The notes under the pieces were generated by a model. The model ran no database searches. It saw nothing but the letters and a program-made list of their open reading frames with translations, and was not told the DNA's origin. A DNA stretch of 64,000 nucleotides from Domibacillus sp. DTU_2020_1001157_1_SI_ALB_TIR_016. GTDB lineage: Bacteria; Bacillota; Bacilli; Bacillales; Domibacillaceae. This document shows, piece after piece, positions 19,417-27,326 of the stretch. The translations under genes and the position numbers were made by a program. The stretch covers positions 1,984,001-2,048,000 of the forward strand of contig NZ_CP135439.1 of assembly GCF_032341995.1 (NCBI RefSeq). Direction: 5' to 3'. Numbering within the stretch: position 1 is the stretch's first letter; each line of letters begins with the position of its first letter.

Positions 19417-19555
19417 ACTTTGTCCCCCTATCTCTTGTTCTTTTCCTATGTGTATGTACAGGCATCAAGATTATGCGCAAGTAGAGAAACCGAAAAAGAA
19501 AAGGTTTTTCCTTTTCCCTTTTTTGGGTAGAGCATGTAAAAAGGAGCGATGCAGC

Positions 19556-19774
19556 ATGCACATTGATTATCAGCGTCTTTATGAAGATTATTTGATTGCA
19601 AAAGAAGAAAGAACAAGACAGCTTGAGCTTGATGAATTCCAAAGCGAACAAGAACATATGTCCAATTGGCTGCAAAAAGTGCGCGGCATGACGGCCGAGC
19701 AGGCGCAGGCAGTTATCGATCATTCACCCATCCGCAGCCAAATCGAACAAGAACATAAAAGAAAAAAAGAATGA
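19556..19774 (+). CDS. Hypothetical small charged protein
   Basis: 72 residues, fully helical and Glu/Lys/Gln-rich (YEDYLIAKEERTRQLELDEF), with a basic end KRKKE. ATG 19556 has AAGGAG 9 nt upstream. Divergent from cotJ. Not recognised; probably cytoplasmic or spore-associated. Confidence 0.7.
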   Translation: MHIDYQRLYEDYLIAKEERTRQLELDEFQSEQEHMSNWLQKVRGMTAEQAQAVIDHSPIRSQIEQEHKRKKE

Positions 19775-19841
19775 GTCAAACGAGTAATGGTTAAAAAAGA
19801 AATGTGTTTTATTTCTGCTGCATAAACCAGTTTAACAGAAT

Positions 19842-19912
19842 AGTAGTATCACCGAGCGGTAAGACAAAGGTCTGCAAAACTTTTATTCCCAGTTCGATTC
19901 CGAGTACCACCT
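19842..19912 (+). pseudogene. tRNA-Cys-like sequence with disrupted stems
   Basis: The cloverleaf of tRNA-Cys can be laid on this 71-nt stretch: anticodon loop CTGCAAA with GCA at 19874-19876, D-loop GAGCGGTAA, T-loop TTCGATT and discriminator T73, followed by a T-run and no CCA. The anticodon stem pairs, but the other stems carry six A-C mismatches (positions 1-72, 4-69, 10-25, 11-24, 50-64, 52-62). Each would be restored by one A to G change. It is either a decayed gene or a tRNA-like RNA with another role. No promoter is clear. Confidence 0.7.
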
Positions 19913-20186
19913 TTTTTGACCAGTACTCGCCTGTTCTATTTTCAGCAGACGGATATCTTCAAATGCCTGATAAAGACGGGCTTTTACTTAAAGCCCATCC
20001 ATATTTAACCCGATGAACGGCTTCCGCTCTGCTCTTTCTTTTGTTTATAATAGCTCCGCCTAATAGACGCCATTCATCGTTTACACGATTTCCTCCTTTA
20101 TCGTTTGAACATATCCATATGTTTTAATTCATGCCGCGCAGCCTATGACCGTTCTGAGCTCTCCGCTTTTGGATTTTTCACAAACA
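19913..20186. other. Gene-free stretch
   Basis: Between the tRNA-like sequence and the WYL-gene terminator I see no coding frame with a ribosome binding site. Confidence 0.4.
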
Positions 20187-20228
20187 AAAAAGCACAGAAA
20201 TGCCGCCCGGCGGCGATATTTCTGCGCT
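20187..20228 (-). terminator. Intrinsic terminator of the WYL-like gene
   Basis: GCGCAGAAAT...ATTTCTGTGC stem enclosing GCCGCC-GGGC-GGC, then TTTTTTG on the minus strand. Confidence 0.85.
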
Positions 20229-20253
20229 TGGTATCCTGCCCTTTAAAAGGTAC

Positions 20254-20490
20254 TTATAGAGCAGTTTTAAACTGGTTGTATTTCTTTTTTCGAAACGGCT
20301 TAGAGGCCGCCAAAATATTGTCACGCTTAAACGTACGTAATGTTCCACGTTTAAAGCAGTAAGCCCGAATATAGTCAGGATGAATTTTCCTTACAATAAT
20401 GCTGCGGTCGGTAATAACCCGATCGTCCGTCATGTACATAATCACAATTGGCTTTTTTTCTTCAAGGGACATTTGAAACAATCCATTCAT
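20254..20490 (-). CDS. Small WYL-like protein behind LexA boxes
   Basis: 78 residues: one beta-rich unit with the WYL-type pattern PIVIMYMTDDRVITDRSI and YIRAYCFKRGTLRTFKRDNI. WYL domains bind ligands or nucleic acid and usually follow an HTH; here the domain stands alone. RBS GGGAGG upstream of ATG 20490. Two LexA-type operators lie 32-75 bp upstream, so it is predicted to be SOS-induced. Similar mini-proteins accompany SOS genes in other bacilli, but I cannot name an orthologue. Confidence 0.75.
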   Translation of the reverse strand: MNGLFQMSLEEKKPIVIMYMTDDRVITDRSIIVRKIHPDYIRAYCFKRGTLRTFKRDNILAASKPFRKKKYNQFKTAL

Positions 20491-20521
20491 TTTTTAACCT
20501 CCCTTTCTTCTTCTATTATAC

Positions 20522-20565
20522 CGAACAAACGTTCAAAAAGCAACTAAAATCCGAACGTTTGTCCG
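20522..20565 (-). promoter_or_regulatory. Two LexA boxes upstream of the WYL-like gene
   Basis: CGAACAAACGTTCA (20522-20535) and CGAACGTTTGTCCG (20552-20565) each differ from CGAACN4GTTCG at a single position. They are 30 bp apart centre to centre, immediately upstream of the gene. Confidence 0.8.
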
Positions 20566-20578
20566 CAAATAGCGGGAG

Positions 20579-20875
20579 TTAAAAAATCTCCACTGTTAAT
20601 TCCTCAAACCATTCTTTGTCCCTGGTCAGCAATGCCAAATCAATCAGCGCTGTTTTATCCTGATAAAAGTCAAGTAGCTGTGCAGCAGAGTGGAAACGGC
20701 TCGATTCATAAATTCCCTGAGTCGGTTTGCGCCACTGGATCGTATTGTTTGTGATCCATCCTACTTTTGTAAATTCAACGCATTCTCTATGCCAGCTGTG
20801 ATTTTTAATACTGCTCACATAGCCGATGGCTGTTGAACCTCCAATTTCGATCATTTTCCACTCCCCTATATTCAT
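20579..20875 (-). CDS. IDEAL-domain protein, copy 2
   Basis: 98 residues from ATG 20875 (GGGAGG 8 nt upstream). The C terminus DKTALIDLALLTRDKEWFEEL is the IDEAL motif and matches the end of copy 1 at 16474. The N-terminal half (IGGSTAIGYVSSIKNHS) is again beta-rich but diverged. Confidence 0.72.
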   Translation of the reverse strand: MNIGEWKMIEIGGSTAIGYVSSIKNHSWHRECVEFTKVGWITNNTIQWRKPTQGIYESSRFHSAAQLLDFYQDKTALIDLALLTRDKEWFEELTVEIF

Positions 20876-21159
20876 TTTAAACGCCTCCCTTTGTTTTTTG
20901 TTTAGAAATCCTTTTTCACGCACTTGAGGGAAATAAACCATCCATATATCATGTTCAGTTTCACTGCCTGCCGATTTGTTTGTCCGCCTTTTATGGTTTC
21001 GTTTGATTTGAATGTATGCGCTATACTATGTTAATAGACTTCTTTTTTTGTTTTATTTATATGATAAAAGAGGAGAACCATGCTAAAAAATTCACCATAC
21101 AAAAAAAGCACTTTTTCAAGCGCTCTCCTTTTAATCGGATTCTTTTTTACTTTCTATTG
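20876..21159. other. Gene-free stretch
   Basis: Holds the upstream region of IDEAL copy 2 and AT-rich sequence without a supported frame on either strand. Confidence 0.4.
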
Positions 21160-21268
21160 CATATTGTTGAGAAAAGTTGGATAAGCTGTAGGTGTTGGGA
21201 ACTTCATCCCTCCAACTCCTATTTCAGCTGGTTATTCGTTTGCCGAGGAAACCCCTCGGCTTTTTTTG
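21160..21268 (+). ncRNA. Possible small RNA ending in an intrinsic terminator
   Basis: A GCCGAGG-AAACC-CCTCGGC hairpin with TTTTTTT (21242-21267) terminates a plus-strand transcript with no gene in front of it. The preceding sequence can fold (AGCTG...CAGCT; GTTGG...CCAAC) and contains CCAACTCCTAT, shared with the RNA candidates at 39, 44 and 59 kb. CATATTG at 21160 resembles a sigma-G -10 element, but the -35 is poor. Confidence 0.4.
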
Positions 21269-21281
21269 TGAGCTCTTTTCT

Positions 21282-21938
21282 TTAGGATTTAATCAGCTGA
21301 ATACAAGCCAACATCAGAAACGAAATACCAATCATACTGCCCACCCACATCCAGGCCATTCCCATATTTCCCGAATCAATCGCCATGTAAATAGCTGTCG
21401 AAGCCGTTTGTGTTTTTCCGGGAATGTTCCCGGCAAACATAAGCGTTGCGCCAAATTCGCCCAATGCCCGTGCAAAGCTTAATAAAAATCCCGAAACAAT
21501 GGATTTGATTGCGAGCGGTGCGGTTACAAATAAAAACAGGGCGAATTCACCCGCTCCATCCACACGTGCCGCATGTTCAATGTCCCGATCAACAGATTGG
21601 AAGCCGGTTTTGCATGATTGATACATAAGGGGGAAAGCCACCACCGTTGACGCAATGACGGCAGCCCACCACGTAAACATAATGCTCTGGCCCAATACTA
21701 ATTGAATGAATCTGCCGACCGGGCTGTTTTGGCCAAACAGCACAATTAATAGAAACCCGACGACCGTCGGCGGCAGGACGAGCGGCAGTAAAAAAAGAGT
21801 TTCTATAGCCGCTTTTCCCCTAAACGACACATTTGCCATCACTCTGCCGAAAAAAAGACCGGTGATTAAGACGATGAAGCTGGACACAAAAGCAATCTCA
21901 ACCGAAAGACGGAGCGGCGGCCAAAATAAATACTCCAT
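21282..21938 (-). CDS. modB: Molybdate ABC transporter permease ModB
   Basis: 218 residues with five to six membrane helices and the ABC permease EAA loop (EHAARVDGAGEFALFLFVTAPLAIKSI). Start ATG 21938 lies 4 nt after the modA stop. PLVLPPTVVGFLLIVLFG is typical of ModB/CysT permeases. No modC ATPase follows here, so an ATPase encoded elsewhere must power it. Confidence 0.92.
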   Translation of the reverse strand: MEYLFWPPLRLSVEIAFVSSFIVLITGLFFGRVMANVSFRGKAAIETLFLLPLVLPPTVVGFLLIVLFGQNSPVGRFIQLVLGQSIMFTWWAAVIASTVVAFPLMYQSCKTGFQSVDRDIEHAARVDGAGEFALFLFVTAPLAIKSIVSGFLLSFARALGEFGATLMFAGNIPGKTQTASTAIYMAIDSGNMGMAWMWVGSMIGISFLMLACIQLIKS

Positions 21939-21942
21939 CGTG

Positions 21943-22746
21943 TCAGCGCAATCCTTTGAATCCGTACTTCTCAAAAATGTTCATCGCTTCTTCACTCTGC
22001 AGATATTGATAAAAAAGCGCTGCTTCCTTTTGCTGCTTGCTGCTTTCAATAATGCCTGCCGGATAAATGATCGGTGCATGGCTTTTTTCCTCGGCTGTCG
22101 CCGCTATCTTTACTTTCGAAGAAATGAGTGCATCGGTTTTGTAGACCATTCCCGCATCGACATTTCCTGTTTCTACGTATGTAAGCACCTGCCGTACGTC
22201 TTTTGCGTAAATTAATTTTTCGCTCACTTTATCCCAAATATGGAGATGCTGCAGTGTTTCTTTTGCATATTGACCCGCTGGAACCGATTCCGGCGTCCCG
22301 ATAGCGACCTTCTGTGCTGCTGGCAGCTCTTCAAACGATTGGACAGCGGCATCCCCTTCTTTCGGTACAACGAGAACAAGATCATTGCCTACAAGGTCAG
22401 CACTGTTTTCCTGCTTAATGGATCCGTCTTTTATTAAAGTATCAAATTTGTCCTCTGCTGCTGAAAAAAACACATCAACCGGCGCTCCCTGCGAAATTTG
22501 CTGTGCCAGTGTTCCGGAAGAACCAAAATTGTATGTAACGTCTACATCGGAATACTTTTTTTCGAATGATTTCTTAATTTCACCGAGTGCATCCTGAAGA
22601 CTGGCCGCGGCTGACACCGTAATGGTTACGTTTTCCTTTTCCTGCCCGTTGTTCTTCGCCTGTTTGCTTTGCTCTGCTGATGAGCAGGCCGCACAGCCAA
22701 TAATCAATACAAGCAGCAGGCAAGCAAACATTCTTTTTTTCTTCAT
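21943..22746 (-). CDS. modA: Molybdate-binding lipoprotein ModA
   Basis: 267 residues. Signal peptide with lipobox IIGCAACSS, then the type II periplasmic-binding fold: VTITVSAAASLQDAL (oxyanion-binding serines), YNFGSSGTLAQQISQGAPVDVFFSA, and VETGNVDAGMVYKTDAL. Captures molybdate (or tungstate) for ModB. The 36-bp dyad lies just upstream of its RBS (GAGGGGG). Confidence 0.94.
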   Translation of the reverse strand: MKKKRMFACLLLVLIIGCAACSSAEQSKQAKNNGQEKENVTITVSAAASLQDALGEIKKSFEKKYSDVDVTYNFGSSGTLAQQISQGAPVDVFFSAAEDKFDTLIKDGSIKQENSADLVGNDLVLVVPKEGDAAVQSFEELPAAQKVAIGTPESVPAGQYAKETLQHLHIWDKVSEKLIYAKDVRQVLTYVETGNVDAGMVYKTDALISSKVKIAATAEEKSHAPIIYPAGIIESSKQQKEAALFYQYLQSEEAMNIFEKYGFKGLR

Positions 22747-22761
22747 ACTTCCCCCTCCTAG

Positions 22762-22797
22762 TTATAATTAGTTATAACTCATTATAACTAATTATAA
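22762..22797. promoter_or_regulatory. Perfect 36-bp inverted repeat, likely operator of the mod region
   Basis: TTATAATTAGTTATAA, spacer CTCA, then TTATAACTAATTATAA: two perfect 16-base arms, each itself two TTATAA units. It lies between divergent modA and the regulator gene, close to the modA start. Likely binding site of the adjacent HTH protein. Confidence 0.75.
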
Positions 22798-22869
22798 TTT
22801 ATCCTTGACCAGGAAGGAATATTTCCTTTGAAGAAAGGCTCGAGTAAAATAAAAGGTGGAGGGATGAAA

Positions 22870-23787
22870 ATGACGATAGAACACTCATATACGATCGAAG
22901 AAGTCGCTAATTTATTAAAAGTATCGAAATTAACCATATATGATCTTGTGAAAAAAGGAGAGCTTCCGGTTTTTCGAGTCGGCCGGCAGATGCGCATGTC
23001 TGCAGCAGATTTAGACCGTTATGTAAAAAAGCAGACCACTACTGCCCCGACGGCGGTCCTTTCCCACAGTGATTCAGAACACAAAGCCAGTATTGTGATT
23101 AGTGGACAGGATATTGCCCTTGATATCCTTGCCCAGCATATTGAAAAAGAGTTCTCTTACAAAGCACTGCGTTCACATGCTGGAAGTTTGAACAGCCTCA
23201 TTTCGATGTATCAGGGTAAGTGTGATATTGTCAGCCTTCATATGTATGATGGAGATACCGGTGACTATAATCTGCCTTATGTGAAAAGAATTTTGAGCGG
23301 GTACTCGTATACTGTTATTCACCTTTTAGCAAGGCAAGCCGGGCTGTACGTTCAAAAAGGGAATCCGCTGCACATCCGCTCATGGACAGATTTAGGGCAG
23401 GAGCATGTAACCATTATCAATCGTGAAAAAGGATCTGGAGCCAGAATTCTGCTTGATGAGCAGCTACGAATTCATAACCTCTCTCCCCGATTTATAAACG
23501 GCTATGAGCGGGAAGAAAACAGCCACCTGCGCGTTGCAGCGGCGGTTTTAAACGGAACAGCCGATGCAGGCGTCGGCATTGAAAAAGCCGCACAAATGGT
23601 GGGTGTTGATTTTATTCCGCTTATTACAGAACGCTATGACCTTGTTCTATTAAAAATGCCCGAAACAGAACAGCTCGTTCAAACGGTTCAAAAAATCGTA
23701 TCTTCTCCGTTGTTCCAGGCTGAAATCGGATCTCTCGGGAATTACGACTGTTCACAAACAGGCCGTATTTTATTTGAAACCGACTAA
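22870..23787 (+). CDS. One-component regulator: excisionase-type HTH fused to a PBP-like (molybdate-binding) domain
   Basis: 305 residues. Residues 1-55 are a MerR/excisionase-type winged HTH (YTIEEVANLLKVSKLTIYDLV ... VFRVGRQMRMSAADLDRYV). Residues about 75-300 are a periplasmic-binding-like domain without signal peptide (DIVSLHMYDGDTGDYN, REKGSGARILLDEQL, AGVGIEKAAQMVGVDFIPL), as in COG1910-type oxyanion sensors. Start ATG 22870 has GGAGGG 6 nt upstream. It probably senses molybdate or tungstate and binds the 36-bp dyad to control modAB. Confidence 0.9.
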   Translation: MTIEHSYTIEEVANLLKVSKLTIYDLVKKGELPVFRVGRQMRMSAADLDRYVKKQTTTAPTAVLSHSDSEHKASIVISGQDIALDILAQHIEKEFSYKALRSHAGSLNSLISMYQGKCDIVSLHMYDGDTGDYNLPYVKRILSGYSYTVIHLLARQAGLYVQKGNPLHIRSWTDLGQEHVTIINREKGSGARILLDEQLRIHNLSPRFINGYEREENSHLRVAAAVLNGTADAGVGIEKAAQMVGVDFIPLITERYDLVLLKMPETEQLVQTVQKIVSSPLFQAEIGSLGNYDCSQTGRILFETD

Positions 23788-23788
23788 A

Positions 23789-23843
23789 AAGAAAACCAGT
23801 TAAAGAATGGCCCCTTTGATGGGCATCTCTTTAACTGGTTTTC
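23789..23843. terminator. Long bidirectional terminator
   Basis: AGAAAACCAGTTAAAGA pairs perfectly with TCTTTAACTGGTTTTCT around a small inner hairpin; it separates two convergent genes. Confidence 0.85.
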
Positions 23844-23858
23844 TGTGCTAATATTCTA

Positions 23859-24695
23859 TTACATTTCACCGGCGGCCATCGCATGTGACAGCGTGGAAGC
23901 AATGGACAGCTTGTCAAAGTTAAGACCCAGCTGCACGGCTGTTTGCGCAAGCTCCGGACGGATGCCTGACAGCGTGGTTTTGACGCCGATTAAGCCTAGC
24001 GCTTCTACAAGATGGAACAGCTGCTGGGCCACCATTGTATCAATCATAATCACACCTGACAAATCAATGAACAGACAATCCACTCGTTTTTCCGCGCACT
24101 GCTCGAGCGTTTTTTCGAGAATCAGCTTGGCGCGTGCAGTATCAATATCCCCTACCAGCGGCAGAAGTCCCGTTCCGCGAGTTAATGTAATAACAGGAGA
24201 ACTCAGCTCGTTAATCATTTCCTGCTGGCATTGAAGCCGTTTCACAGAGAATTTATGGTGCTCTTCCATAAACCAGATCACGACGCTGTCAATGCCCCGG
24301 CTGACACGCTGATTCCATAGGTCAACGGTCTCCTGTGGAAAAGCGGACCGATGTGCAGGGAAAAACTCTCCCAAAAACTGGAGGTACTGGTCGCGTGTTC
24401 TAAAAAATTCCCTCACAATAAAATGCATCGGTGTATTTAAGTGCTGCTCATCTTTTGCGACTTGAATAATCCATTGTTCCAGGTCCTTTAAAAAAACACT
24501 TTCTTCTTTTACGAACAACTCGCAGAATTGCAGATGGAATTCGTAATTTTGCTTTTTAAGCAGTTCAATAGCATGGGGATCTGTTGTGGAATAAACGCCG
24601 CTTGGATCATTTTTATCCAAAGAAGCGTACCACTCTTCAGTGATCTGCTTTGCTTTATCTAATAAAAACTCACGGATTTCTTGAGCTGGCTTCAT
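23859..24695 (-). CDS. RsbR-type stressosome protein (N-terminal globin-like domain plus STAS)
   Basis: 278 residues from ATG 24695 (GGAGG upstream). An N-terminal non-haem globin-like sensor (about 1-150) and a C-terminal STAS domain (about 160-275). Both phosphorylated threonines of RsbR are preserved in context: DIDTARAK and MIDTMVAQ. It should sit in a stressosome with RsbS/RsbT and feed general stress signals to sigma B. Encoded alone here, like the scattered RsbR paralogues of B. subtilis. The next gene upstream (24936, opposite strand) has a sigma-B-like promoter. Confidence 0.88.
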   Translation of the reverse strand: MKPAQEIREFLLDKAKQITEEWYASLDKNDPSGVYSTTDPHAIELLKKQNYEFHLQFCELFVKEESVFLKDLEQWIIQVAKDEQHLNTPMHFIVREFFRTRDQYLQFLGEFFPAHRSAFPQETVDLWNQRVSRGIDSVVIWFMEEHHKFSVKRLQCQQEMINELSSPVITLTRGTGLLPLVGDIDTARAKLILEKTLEQCAEKRVDCLFIDLSGVIMIDTMVAQQLFHLVEALGLIGVKTTLSGIRPELAQTAVQLGLNFDKLSIASTLSHAMAAGEM

Positions 24696-24868
24696 ATTTT
24701 TTCCTCCTGCGGCTAAATAAATGAACATTCGTTATTTTAAACGATTTTTATAAAATAAGCTATCCTTGCATGACCTCTCTGCATAAGCAGCCTTTTTCTT
24801 TTAAAAAACATTATAGACAATCAAAAACAGGCAGCAGCTGCAATATTTTTTATTTTTGGACTGAATAT

Positions 24869-24893
24869 GTTTTATTTTTCTTAAGATGGGTAA
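24869..24893 (+). promoter_or_regulatory. Sigma-B-like promoter
   Basis: GTTTTA, 13-bp spacer, GGGTAA; consensus GTTTAA-N12-14-GGGTAT. Upstream of the PIELFGW gene at 24936. Confidence 0.6.
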
Positions 24894-24935
24894 AGAAGTA
24901 ATTCATTACGATAAAACAAGGAGGTTTTCTACAAG

Positions 24936-25100
24936 ATGACACCAATTGAACTTTTCGGATGGTCTTTATCTACTTTGCTGACAGCCGGCTTCGCTGGTTC
25001 ACTTTTTTTCATGTCGAGAAAACCAAAATTGTTTTCCGAATCCGAGTATAGCTCCTCACGAAAGCATGATCGTGAAAACAGACAAAACCACAGCCGATAA
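24936..25100 (+). CDS. PIELFGW-family single-span membrane protein, copy 1
   Basis: 54 residues: MTPIELFGW, one membrane helix (about 10-28), SRK stop-transfer, and a polar Ser/Arg-rich tail. AAGGAGG lies 11 nt before ATG. Two paralogues (26092, 61532) share the N-terminal PI(E/D)(L/M)FGW motif and helix while the tails differ. Function unknown; the promoter suggests general stress control. Confidence 0.75.
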   Translation: MTPIELFGWSLSTLLTAGFAGSLFFMSRKPKLFSESEYSSSRKHDRENRQNHSR

Positions 25101-25205
25101 CTGTTGAATGTTTTTGTTGAGCAAACCGGAAAATCGACAACTGGGGAGTTTAAGCAAGCTCCTTTTTGCTTTATGACCATGGATGCCATACACTTGAAAC
25201 CTGAA

Positions 25206-25246
25206 AAAGCTCCAAAGCCGCCCCTTAGCGGCTGGGGCTTTTTTGT
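25206..25246 (+). terminator. Intrinsic terminator
   Basis: AAAGCCGC...GCGGCT with outer pairs, followed by TTTTTT on the plus strand; ends the transcript of the gene at 24936. Confidence 0.7.
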
Positions 25247-25899
25247 CATTTATCCCCGGTTATTTTATTCACAAATGAAACAGCGAGATCGATTATACTC
25301 TCCGCTTTTGTTTTCGTTACGGCTTCAGACGGGCTGTTAAGAAACCATTCCAATGAATTTGTTCCAGTTAATCGATTTAAATCAACTGGCCCCTGGATTC
25401 CTTCAATTTTCCCCCTGTCTGTATACTGCCATATGTCACACGGAAAGTCCGGCTGTTTCTGGCTGTACCGCGGAATCCAGACAAAATCAGCCCTTACTTT
25501 TTCTGCTTCAAATGCCTTGTATGTATGGTGGCCGACATACAAGCCAACTTTTTTGGCCCCTAAACGCCGAAGCTCATCAATAAACGCTTGCGTACCGGCA
25601 CGCATATCATTCATCGTTTTCACTTCCACATCTGCCGCCCAAAAAGCGGCTCTTTGATCACCCCGTTTCCAAAAGTCGCGCGCTTCGATGACCGCATCAT
25701 TAACTGAAACAAACCGGCAGAACGCATAATTGCCAAATGGAATACCATACTCGTTACATGCTGCAGCATTAGCTGCATAACAGCGGTCCCTTGTTGTGCT
25801 GCCATCCTGCACCCGCAGAATAGCCAGCTCTATATGGCGATGAGCTGTTTTCCAGTCAATGACGCCCTGGTGATGGGAAATATCTATAATCTGTTTCAT
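25246..25899 (-). CDS. GH25 muramidase (lysozyme-like)
   Basis: 217 residues. GH25 barrel: [12 protein letters not shown] at the N terminus (catalytic Asp), WAADVEVKT (Asp-x-Glu pair) and [21 protein letters not shown] at the end. Cleaves the N-acetylmuramic acid bond of peptidoglycan. No signal peptide is visible, so it may act inside the developing spore or mother cell, or belong to a phage-derived lysis function. Start ATG 25899 preferred (AAAGG 8 nt upstream). Confidence 0.88.
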   Translation of the reverse strand: MKQIIDISHHQGVIDWKTAHRHIELAILRVQDGSTTRDRCYAANAAACNEYGIPFGNYAFCRFVSVNDAVIEARDFWKRGDQRAAFWAADVEVKTMNDMRAGTQAFIDELRRLGAKKVGLYVGHHTYKAFEAEKVRADFVWIPRYSQKQPDFPCDIWQYTDRGKIEGIQGPVDLNRLTGTNSLEWFLNSPSEAVTKTKAESIIDLAVSFVNKITGDK

Positions 25900-26091
25900 C
25901 CGTCTGCCTTTCACTTCCATATCAAATAATGTTTTATTCCCTGTTTTTCTTTTTTTAAAACCTCTATTTATTTTTTATCAAAAATATGGGACAGCTTACA
26001 TCTCTTTTGCATATTTATAGTGCTAAGTGTCCAAACTAGCGCATATCTTATTTATAATATCGTGTTGTTTTCAACAAAGGAGGTTTTGCAA

Positions 26092-26256
26092 ATGGCTCCC
26101 ATTGATATGTTCGGATGGCTGTTATGTGTATTGTTAACCATTAGCTTTATTGCTTCAATTATTTTCCTTCCAAAAAACATAGACTCCGAAGAGGAATCGG
26201 ATGAGGTCTTTTCAAAGAGTATTCCCATCAAAAAAGAAATAAAAAAGGAACATTAA
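26092..26256 (+). CDS. PIELFGW-family single-span membrane protein, copy 2
   Basis: 54 residues: MAPIDMFGW, membrane helix (LLCVLLTISFIASIIFL), then an acidic and lysine-rich tail. AAAGGAGG 9 nt before ATG. No sigma-B element was found upstream of this copy. Followed by a short terminator. Confidence 0.75.
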   Translation: MAPIDMFGWLLCVLLTISFIASIIFLPKNIDSEEESDEVFSKSIPIKKEIKKEH

Positions 26257-26277
26257 GCGCTTAAGGCGCTTTTTTTT
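26254..26277 (+). terminator. Intrinsic terminator
   Basis: AGCGC-TTAA-GGCGCT followed by TTTTTTT. Confidence 0.75.
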
Positions 26278-26412
26278 ATGTGCCAAAATATACAACTGCA
26301 CGCTGCAGGAGTCAAAACGGCTGCTTTGGGAATCATACTTTAAAAGAGCTTGCCCTTTTCAAAATGAATATGCTGAAAGACGTTAAAAATGGAATGTAAA
26401 GGACTGAACCTT

Positions 26413-27162
26413 ATGCTGAACAAAACCCAATTAGCCGATTTTCAAACAGAGTTAACGAACAGAAAAAAGGAATTGGAAGCCCGTTTTGAGGGTACTGATC
26501 ATTTCCAATTGCAAAGAAGCTTGTCTGACTCGACGAGGGAATTGTCCGTTTACGATAATCATCCGGGTGATGTGGGGACAGAGTTATATGAGCGGGAAAA
26601 AGATATAGCGTTGAATGAACATAGCCGGTTTGAATTGGAAGGAATCAATACAGCACTAGAAGCGATTCAAAATGAAACGTATGGTATTTGTAAAACCTGT
26701 AAAGAAGAAATTCCTGTAGAGCGTTTAGAAGCCGTGCCAACTACTTTATTTTGTCTGAAGCATTCACAGGACCAAAACATTTCAAACGACCGGCCCGTTG
26801 AAGAAGCTGTTCTTGCGCCGCCATTTGGACAGTTTGATTTTGATGATAAATCAGAAAATGTTGCCTACGATGCAGAAGACGCCTGGCAGGATGTTGCCCA
26901 GTACGGTACTTCTGAAACACCGGCGGACTTTATGAATTCGCCAGAGGAATACGGAGACATGTACGTGGAATCACAGGAAAATAAAGGTTATGTAGAGGAT
27001 TATGAAAACTTTGCGGCCGTTGATATTCATGGAAACAGAGTGGACGTTTATCCAAGCAGAGAGCATAAATTGTATGAAGAAGTGCTTGATGATGAAGACT
27101 TAATGTCTTCTTTAGGCGATCTTCCTCCGGCCGAAAAAGACCCGTACACAGAACGAAAATAA
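26413..27162 (+). CDS. YteA-family protein (DksA/TraR-type zinc finger)
   Basis: 249 residues. N-terminal coiled coil, then a C4-type finger of which CKTCKEEIP is the first half; the second pair reads FCLKH, so one ligand is His or is missing. HPGDVGTELYEREKDIAL is the YteA-family signature. The C-terminal half is acidic and Tyr-rich. DksA relatives bind RNA polymerase; YteA proteins are annotated as sporulation-linked. Start ATG 26413 (AAAGGA upstream). Confidence 0.85.
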   Translation: MLNKTQLADFQTELTNRKKELEARFEGTDHFQLQRSLSDSTRELSVYDNHPGDVGTELYEREKDIALNEHSRFELEGINTALEAIQNETYGICKTCKEEIPVERLEAVPTTLFCLKHSQDQNISNDRPVEEAVLAPPFGQFDFDDKSENVAYDAEDAWQDVAQYGTSETPADFMNSPEEYGDMYVESQENKGYVEDYENFAAVDIHGNRVDVYPSREHKLYEEVLDDEDLMSSLGDLPPAEKDPYTERK

Positions 27163-27176
27163 ACTTCTTGTTTGCC

Positions 27177-27205
27177 AGCTGTTCATGAGACAGCTGGTTT
27201 TTATT
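27177..27205 (+). terminator. Terminator of the YteA-family gene
   Basis: CCAGCTGT-loop-ACAGCTGG then TTTTTA. Confidence 0.85.
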
Positions 27206-27326
27206 TCCACAATTATTTTTACACGTTATAATAAAAGAAGATTATATTGCAAAGGAGCTGGACAATGCACAGAGAAACCAACGCTTTTATTCAATAACTC
27301 ATCTTGCATGTCGAGGGGGAAAAAGA

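Noticed and set aside
24929..25249. Minus-strand open frame of 106 codons
   Set aside because: Antisense to the PIELFGW gene at 24936, which has RBS, promoter and paralogues.
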